Shown here: piece by piece, positions 59,202 to 64,000 of the stretch
Numbering within the stretch: position 1 is the stretch's first letter
Layout: each line of letters starts with the position of its first letter
DNA from: Streptomyces lydicus
GTDB lineage: Bacteria; Actinomycetota; Actinomycetes; Streptomycetales; Streptomycetaceae
NCBI RefSeq assembly: GCF_004125265.1
Contig: NZ_RDTE01000003.1
Location: forward strand, 1,612,001-1,676,000
Length of the DNA stretch: 64,000 bases
Direction: 5' to 3'
Notes under the pieces: model-generated
What the model was told of the DNA's origin: nothing
The model's database searches: none
What the model saw: the letters and a program-made list of their open reading frames with translations, nothing else
Made by a program: the position numbers and the translations under genes

Positions 59202-60179
59202 ATGCTGGTGGAGTCGGTGTACCGGAGTGAGGATGTGCCGCTTGCGGACAGGTTCGACTGCTGGCGGACGCTCGTTGGCCGAACGCATGCGCCGGTGGAG
59301 CTGGTCAGCGACTACCGGGAGGATTTCCGTGTCTTCCAACGCACGTTGAGCCTCGGCGCCGTGTCGGTGTGGCCGTCGTCGTTCCAACCGGTGCTCTTCC
59401 GGCGCACCCCTCGGCTGATCCGGGAGTCGGACCCCGAGGGGCTGCACCTCACGCTCCCGCTCAAGGGGACGCTGTACGTCAGCACCGGGCGGGATGACGC
59501 CTCACATGGCCCGTACAGCCTGAACGTGCTCGATACGTCTCACCCGTTCGAGGTCCGTTCCGTCGGAGGTTCCGATGGTCTGCACACAGGAGTAGGGCTG
59601 GAAGTACCCGCAGCGCTGCTCCCGGTTCCGGGCCGTCAACGCGACCGGCTGGCCGGACTGCGATTATCGGCGGGGGAAGGATTCGGCGCCCTGCTGGCGC
59701 AGTTGCTCACTCAGCTGGCGAACGGCACCCATGCGTACCAGCCTGCCGACGGACCCCGTCTGGGGTCGGTCGTGGTGGACCTCCTGTCCGCACTGTTCGC
59801 TCACGCCCTCGACGCCAACACCCTCCTCCCCCCGGAAACTCACCGGCAGGCCCTCGTCTTACGTATCCGCTCCTTCATCCAAAGGCACCTGCACGATCCG
59901 CAGCTGACGCCGCCCGTCATCGCCGCCGCACATCACATCTCCCTCAGCTACCTGCACCGCCTCTTCCAGCACGAAGAGGAAACGGTGGCGGCCTGGATCC
60001 GCCGCCAGCGCCTGGACCGCGCCCGCCGCGACCTCGCCGACCCGGCTCAGCGCACCACCCCCATCCACGCCGTCGGCGCCCGCTGGGGCTTCCCTCGCGC
60101 CGCCGACTTCACCCGGGCCTTCCGCACTGCCTACGGCATGCCACCCAGCGACTACCGATCCACGCTGCAGTCCGAGTAG
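59202..60179 (+). CDS. AraC-family transcriptional regulator
   Basis: 325 residues. An N-terminal AraC_binding_2 sensor (VPLADRFDCWRTLVGRTHAPVELVSDYREDFRVFQRTLSLGAVSV) is followed by a C-terminal AraC HTH (IRSFIQRHLHDPQLTPPVIAAAHHISLSYLHRLFQHEEETVAAWIRRQRLDRARRDLADPAQRTTPIHAVGARWGFPRAADFTRAFRTAYGMPPSDYR). This subfamily is common in streptomycete metabolism and secondary-metabolite clusters. I choose ATG 59202, with AGGGAG about six bases upstream; GTG 59196 sits on that site. No target gene is adjacent in the same direction. Confidence 0.88.
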   Translation: MLVESVYRSEDVPLADRFDCWRTLVGRTHAPVELVSDYREDFRVFQRTLSLGAVSVWPSSFQPVLFRRTPRLIRESDPEGLHLTLPLKGTLYVSTGRDDASHGPYSLNVLDTSHPFEVRSVGGSDGLHTGVGLEVPAALLPVPGRQRDRLAGLRLSAGEGFGALLAQLLTQLANGTHAYQPADGPRLGSVVVDLLSALFAHALDANTLLPPETHRQALVLRIRSFIQRHLHDPQLTPPVIAAAHHISLSYLHRLFQHEEETVAAWIRRQRLDRARRDLADPAQRTTPIHAVGARWGFPRAADFTRAFRTAYGMPPSDYRSTLQSE

Positions 60180-60244
60180 ACGCGTCTCCGAGTGGCCATC
60201 CGTCAGGCCCAAATGACTGTCTTTCAGGCATAAGTGACTGTATG

Positions 60245-60712
60245 TCAGGCGCACTTCGGTACGCCGCCGCCGTGCACGTAGACGTTGCTGACCCAGCCGC
60301 CGTGCACTGCCCCCTTGGGGTCGAGGAAGGTCCACCAGACGCTGGTAGCTCCCGCAGCGGTGACCTTTTGCCCCTTCTTCCGGCAGGTGGCCTGGGCCTT
60401 TACGTTCGTCACCCGCCCCAGGAGACGGCAGCGGCTGGACGGGTAGTTCCGGCAGTTGTTCGCCGCCTCGTACGCGCGGACGGCGACGCCTGTGCCCCGC
60501 ACGGAGACCGTGACCGTCCTCGCTGCATGCTCCTGGCCGGGTACCGCCTCCGGCGTGGAGGATTCCGTCGACGTCGCCGATGCCGGGCCCGCCGGGATGG
60601 CAACGGCCACATGGCCACCCGGATATCCGGCCGGGGCCGCTGCCGCCGTGCCCGCGCCCAGAAGTCCCAGGGCCATTCCAGCGGCGATTCCCGCGCCGAG
60701 CTTGCACTTCAT
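60245..60712 (-). CDS. Secreted SH3-like protein
   Basis: 155 residues. The signal peptide is MKCKLGAGIAAGMALGLLGA and onward, with cleavage near TAAAAP. A low-complexity stretch leads to a bacterial SH3-type region (TVTVSVRGTGVAVRAYEAANNCRNYPSSRCRLLGRVTNVKAQATCRKKGQKV, then VWWTFLDPKGAVHGGWVSNVYVHGGG). Four cysteines in the domain suggest disulfides. It is likely an extracellular wall-associated protein of unknown role. GGTGGGGAG precedes the start. Confidence 0.75.
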   Translation of the reverse strand: MKCKLGAGIAAGMALGLLGAGTAAAAPAGYPGGHVAVAIPAGPASATSTESSTPEAVPGQEHAARTVTVSVRGTGVAVRAYEAANNCRNYPSSRCRLLGRVTNVKAQATCRKKGQKVTAAGATSVWWTFLDPKGAVHGGWVSNVYVHGGGVPKCA

Positions 60713-60762
60713 GGAACACTCCCCACCCTCAGAAGGAATAGTGCGCTTTGATTCCGCCTGCC

Positions 60763-60788
60763 GATTCTTTCTGTTGATTCTTTCTGTT
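60763..60788. repeat. 13-bp direct repeat, two copies
   Basis: GATTCTTTCTGTT at 60763-60775 and 60776-60788, AT-rich for this genome, in the 362-base gap upstream of the SpoIIE-family gene. Apart from the promoters of the flanking genes I see nothing else in that gap. Confidence 0.7.
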
Positions 60789-61074
60789 GATTCCGTTTGC
60801 GTTACGTCGAGTTGTCACCCGGCAATGGCTCGCTCGGCACAGCGGGACCTGCGGTGGCCCGGATAGCCGATCGAGCGCGAATTCCCACGCAGGAGCCGTC
60901 TCAATTCCTGCGACACCAGGAGAATGGCGTACGGGTGGCGGGGGTGTCGTTAGCGGTGAATCCACGAGGGCTTAGCGATGCGTCTACTCGGTTGGATGAC
61001 GATGCCCCCGTAGGCGGCACACGGGGCCACACGGCCGGGCGCCCGGCGAGGGAGCACAATGCTAGATATGGGTC

Positions 61075-63732
61075 ATGACGGAAATTTTCGGGCGAGAAAG
61101 TGACGGTTCGCAGACGTCACCACGCTCCCCGGGACAGCGCCTCCGCTCGCTGCTGACCATGCACAGCGTGGCGGGCCGGGTGTGCGTGCGGCCGCTCACC
61201 CTCGCGGTGCTGCTGGTCATCGCGGCCGTCGTGGCTCTCGCCCCCCAGGCGGAGGGCGCGAACATGCGCGAGGCCCGTCAGGGCTCCGGTGTCGAAGCGG
61301 CCGCCGGGTTCGTACCCGTCGGGTTCGTGCCCGCCGGGTTCGTGCCCGCCGGGTTCGTGCCCGTCGGGTTCGTGCCCGTCGGGTTCCGTGTCCAGCGGGC
61401 GGACGGGCCGGTGGCGGACCAGCTGCCCGTGCTGCTCGGCGCCGTTGCCGGCGGACTGCTGGTGGTCGCCGGCGGGGCGGTGTGGGTGATCCGTCGGCAG
61501 CGGCGGCTCACGCACGGGCTGCATCCGGCCGACTTGCGGCGGAGGTACGAGCACCACGACGCGGTGCTGCACGCCGTACGGGAGGGCGTACTGATCCTCG
61601 GCGGCGACGGGCGGCTGCTGCTCGCCAACGACGAGGCCAGGCGGCTGCTCGGGCTGCCCCCGGAAGCGGAGCGGCGCCCGGTCGCGGATCTGGGGCTGGA
61701 ACCACGGCTGAACGCGCTGCTGGCCTCGGGGCGGGAGGCGACCGACGAGGTGCTGCTGGCGGGCGACCGGCTGATCGGGGTCAGCGTCCGGCCGACCGCC
61801 CCCTACGGCGGGCCCGCCGGAACCGTGGTGACGCTGCGGGACACCACCGAACTGCGGGCGCTGGCCGGCCGGGCGGGCGTGGCCCAGGAGCGGCTGAAGC
61901 TGATCTACGACGCGGGCCTGCGGATCGGCACCACGCTGGAGGTGGGGCGTACCGCCGAGGAGCTGGCCGAGGTCGCGGTGCCCCGGTTCGCCGATGTGGC
62001 CACCGTCGAGCTGCTGGAACCGGTGCTGCGGGGCGATGAACCGGCGGCCGGGACGGGCACCGGCCTGCGGCGGATGGCGGTCCGTGGGGTCCGCGACGAG
62101 TCGGCGATCTACCGGGTGGGCGACGTGCTCAGGGCGGTGTCCGGCACGCCGATGGCCATGGCGCTGGAGAGCGGCCGTCCGGTCCTGGTGGATGATCTGC
62201 GCAGATCGGACGAGTGGCGGCGGCAGGACCCCGCGGGCACCCAGCGGGTGCTGGACGCCGGTATCCGGTCGCTGATCGCGGTACCGCTGCGGGCACGGGG
62301 CGTGGTGCTGGGGCTGGCCGGTTTCTGGCGGAACGGGACCTCCGGCGGCTTCGGGGAAGGGGATCCGGCCTTCGCCGAGGAGCTGACCGCGCGGGCCGCC
62401 GTCGCGATCGACAACGCCCGCCGCTACACCCGTGAGCACACCACGGCCGTCACCCTGCAGCGCAGTCTGCTGCCGCAGACCCTGCCCGAGCAGTCGGCCC
62501 TGGTGGTGGCGCACCGCTATCTCCCCGCGCACGCCGGGGTCGGCGGCGACTGGTTCGATGTCATCTCCCTGCCCGGCGCCCGGGTCGCGCTGGTGGTCGG
62601 CGATGTCGTCGGACACGGTCTGCACGCCGCCGCCACCATGGGCCGGCTGCGTACCGCGGTCCACAACTTCTCCGCTCTCGACCTGCCGCCCGACGAGTTG
62701 CTCAACCACCTGGACGAACTCGTCACCCATATCGATACCGACGAGGTGCAGGCGGCGGGCTCCGGCACCGGTGAGGAGGGCAGGGGCGGGGGCGAGGCCG
62801 GGCACGAGGGGCCGTGGCCGGGCGGCCCGGGGACGGGCACGGGCACGGGCAGCCGGGGGGCGCCCGCGCATCCGGGCCGGACCGGCATCACCGGCGCGAC
62901 CTGCCTGTACGCCATCTACGACCCGGTCGGCGGCCGGGCCACGCTGGCCAGGGCGGGCCACCCGGGGCCGGCCGTGATCGCCCCCGACGGCGCCGTGTCG
63001 TTCCCCGAGGTGCCCGTCTCCCCGCCGCTGGGGCTGGGCGGCAGCGAGCCGGTGGAGGTCACCGAGCTCACCCTGGGCGAAGGCTCCCGGCTGGTGCTGT
63101 ACACGGACGGGCTGATCGAGGGCCGCGACCGCGATATCGGCACCGGCCTGGAGGTGCTGCGAACGGCCCTGGCGACGGCGGCGGACCGCAGCCCGGAGCA
63201 GATCTGTACGGCGGTCCTCGACACGATGCTGCCCGAACACCCCGGTGACGACGTCGCCCTGCTGGTGGCCCGTACCCAGTTGCTGGACCCCGGGCGGGTC
63301 GCCGAGTGGGAGGTGCCCTCCGATCCGGCGGCCGTCGCGCGCATCCGGTCGTCGTGCCTGGGCACGCTGGAGTCCTGGGGCCTGGCGGGGCTCTCGTTCA
63401 CCACCGAGCTGATCCTCAGCGAACTGATCACCAACGCCATTCGCTACGGGGCCCAGCCGATCCGGGTACGGCTGCTGTACGACCGTGCGCTGATCTGCGA
63501 GGTCTTCGACGGCACCAGCGCCTCCCCGCATCTGCGCCGGGCGGCCACCACGGACGAGGGCGGCCGCGGCCTCTTCCTGGTCGCCCAGTTCGCCCAGCGC
63601 TGGGGCACCCGTTACACCGCGAACGGCAAGATCATCTGGACCGAGCAGACGCTCGACGGCGGCCGCCCGGAGTCCGGCCCGGACTCGGCCGACGACATCC
63701 TCGACCAGTGGCACGACGTACCTGCGCTGTGA
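61075..63732 (+). CDS. SpoIIE/PP2C-family phosphatase with GAF, PAS and ATPase domains
   Basis: 885 residues. TM1 (about 41-56), five tandem GFVP[VA] pentapeptides (about 78-103), TM2 (about 117-138), a PAS-like segment (DAVLHAVREGVLILGGDGRLLLANDEARRLLG), a GAF domain (about 290-455), a PP2C/SpoIIE domain (VAHRYLPAHAGVGGDWFDVISLPGARVALVVGDVVGHGLHAAATMGRLR, LVLYTDGLIEGRD, PGDDVALLVART) and a C-terminal RsbW-type ATPase (ELILSELITNAIRYGA, DEGGRGLFLVAQF). This is the streptomycete stress phosphatase layout, acting on anti-anti-sigma factors. TM1 is followed by MREARQ, as in relatives with an extracellular sCache sensor, but that sensor is absent. ATG 61075 may be near leaderless. Confidence 0.9.
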   Translation: MTEIFGRESDGSQTSPRSPGQRLRSLLTMHSVAGRVCVRPLTLAVLLVIAAVVALAPQAEGANMREARQGSGVEAAAGFVPVGFVPAGFVPAGFVPVGFVPVGFRVQRADGPVADQLPVLLGAVAGGLLVVAGGAVWVIRRQRRLTHGLHPADLRRRYEHHDAVLHAVREGVLILGGDGRLLLANDEARRLLGLPPEAERRPVADLGLEPRLNALLASGREATDEVLLAGDRLIGVSVRPTAPYGGPAGTVVTLRDTTELRALAGRAGVAQERLKLIYDAGLRIGTTLEVGRTAEELAEVAVPRFADVATVELLEPVLRGDEPAAGTGTGLRRMAVRGVRDESAIYRVGDVLRAVSGTPMAMALESGRPVLVDDLRRSDEWRRQDPAGTQRVLDAGIRSLIAVPLRARGVVLGLAGFWRNGTSGGFGEGDPAFAEELTARAAVAIDNARRYTREHTTAVTLQRSLLPQTLPEQSALVVAHRYLPAHAGVGGDWFDVISLPGARVALVVGDVVGHGLHAAATMGRLRTAVHNFSALDLPPDELLNHLDELVTHIDTDEVQAAGSGTGEEGRGGGEAGHEGPWPGGPGTGTGTGSRGAPAHPGRTGITGATCLYAIYDPVGGRATLARAGHPGPAVIAPDGAVSFPEVPVSPPLGLGGSEPVEVTELTLGEGSRLVLYTDGLIEGRDRDIGTGLEVLRTALATAADRSPEQICTAVLDTMLPEHPGDDVALLVARTQLLDPGRVAEWEVPSDPAAVARIRSSCLGTLESWGLAGLSFTTELILSELITNAIRYGAQPIRVRLLYDRALICEVFDGTSASPHLRRAATTDEGGRGLFLVAQFAQRWGTRYTANGKIIWTEQTLDGGRPESGPDSADDILDQWHDVPAL
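61306..61380. repeat. Five 15-bp in-frame tandem repeats
   Basis: Five units of GGGTTCGTGCCCGTC type at 61306-61380 (differing at one or two bases) encode GFVPV/GFVPA pentapeptides between the two transmembrane helices of the SpoIIE-family protein. A sixth, broken unit follows. Confidence 0.95.
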
Positions 63733-63892
63733 CGTCGGGGGCGTCGGAGGCGTCGGAGGCGTCGGAAGGCGTCAAAGACCCCTGCGAACCCCTGAGACGT
63801 CGGATGCACCACGTCGATGACCTCGGATGCACCCCTCCTGCCCGCTGGCTAAGCTCGTGGAAGGGGCCGAAGATCTGATCTTGGAGGCTCCC

Positions 63893-64000
63893 ATGGTGCA
63901 ACTGCCCGAAGCGCGTGATCTGGCCCCCCGGCTGGCCACCGGTGCGTTCATCCTGAATTCCGGGCTGACGAAGCTGCGGGCGGACCAGGCCACGGCAGAG
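63893..64000 (+). CDS. Start of a DoxX-like membrane protein (cut by the window edge)
   Basis: 36 codons are visible, beginning MVQLPEARDLAPRLATGAFI, then LNSGLTKLRADQATAE. The pattern of a short N-terminus followed by R-L-A-T-G-A-F-I-L-N-S-G-x-x-K resembles streptomycete small DoxX/DUF-type membrane proteins. TTGGAGG lies 7 bases before ATG 63893. The rest lies outside the window, so the assignment is tentative. Confidence 0.5.
   Translation, partial: MVQLPEARDLAPRLATGAFILNSGLTKLRADQATAE

Noticed and set aside
1..64000. tRNA, rRNA, insertion sequence or integrase
   Set aside because: I looked for cloverleaf ends, rRNA-like stretches and transposase motifs (DDE, HUH, tyrosine/serine recombinase) and found none, so mobility of the defence-like operon cannot be shown here.

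Overview
The window is high-GC (roughly 70% or more), densely coded actinobacterial chromosome and reads as Streptomyces. The signs are extreme third-position GC, many GTG/TTG starts, families typical of that genus (DUF2637, DUF7848, DUF397-type helix-turn-helix neighbours, SpoIIE phosphatases, PucR), an IdeR/DmdR-type iron box, and many one-gene-one-regulator pairs. I saw no tRNA, rRNA, insertion sequence, CRISPR array or replication origin. The long antisense ORFs typical of GC-rich DNA were treated as shadows and left out.

Layout. 0-9.7 kb: GNAT acetyltransferases (one Eis-like), a membrane methyltransferase, two AMP-forming acyl-CoA synthetases in tandem with a divergent GAF-LuxR regulator, and an HxlR regulator. 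9.7-16.2 kb: a drug/redox accessory block with an internally deleted MFS gene, a thioredoxin-reductase-like flavoprotein, an XRE-cupin regulator, an intact DHA2 MFS exporter, a TehB-like methyltransferase and an Old Yellow Enzyme whose C-terminus runs into an MFS remnant. 16.3-25.2 kb: purine catabolism, with XdhC, an NCS2 purine permease and the three xanthine dehydrogenase subunits (Mo, 2Fe-2S, FAD), divergent from a PucR regulator. 25.6-45.8 kb: mostly single genes, including a GntR regulator, a FhuF-like iron protein behind an iron box, a CmcI-like methyltransferase, WYL, AraC and XRE regulators, secreted SH3 and TagC-like proteins, DUF2637 with a histidine-kinase-like ATPase, and a large GH38 alpha-mannosidase. 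Remnants of an acyltransferase and of a Mrp/complex-I-type antiporter lie between them. 45.8-52.5 kb: a PoxB-like TPP enzyme, a PP2C-like protein, DUF456, a decayed alkA and rsgA, the last preceded by a 23-codon ORF with a near-perfect ribosome binding site.

The most interesting locus is 52.7-58.3 kb. A Crp/Fnr regulator is followed by four tightly overlapping genes: a predicted class III nucleotide cyclase with its catalytic residues intact, a STAND-like P-loop protein with an alpha-helical repeat C-terminus, a protein with a weak SPFH/band-7 resemblance, and a membrane protein of the Pycsar effector (PycTM) type. The cyclase tail and the STAND-like N-terminus carry the same Asn/Gly-rich motif, which suggests contact between them through an amyloid or beta-solenoid fold. 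A CRP-type palindrome lies between the regulator and the cyclase. I read this as an expanded, Pycsar-like anti-phage module.

58.4-64 kb: a DinB/DUF664 protein, an AraC regulator, a secreted protein, and a SpoIIE phosphatase whose extracellular sensor appears to be replaced by a pentapeptide repeat. The start of a probable membrane protein runs off the right edge.
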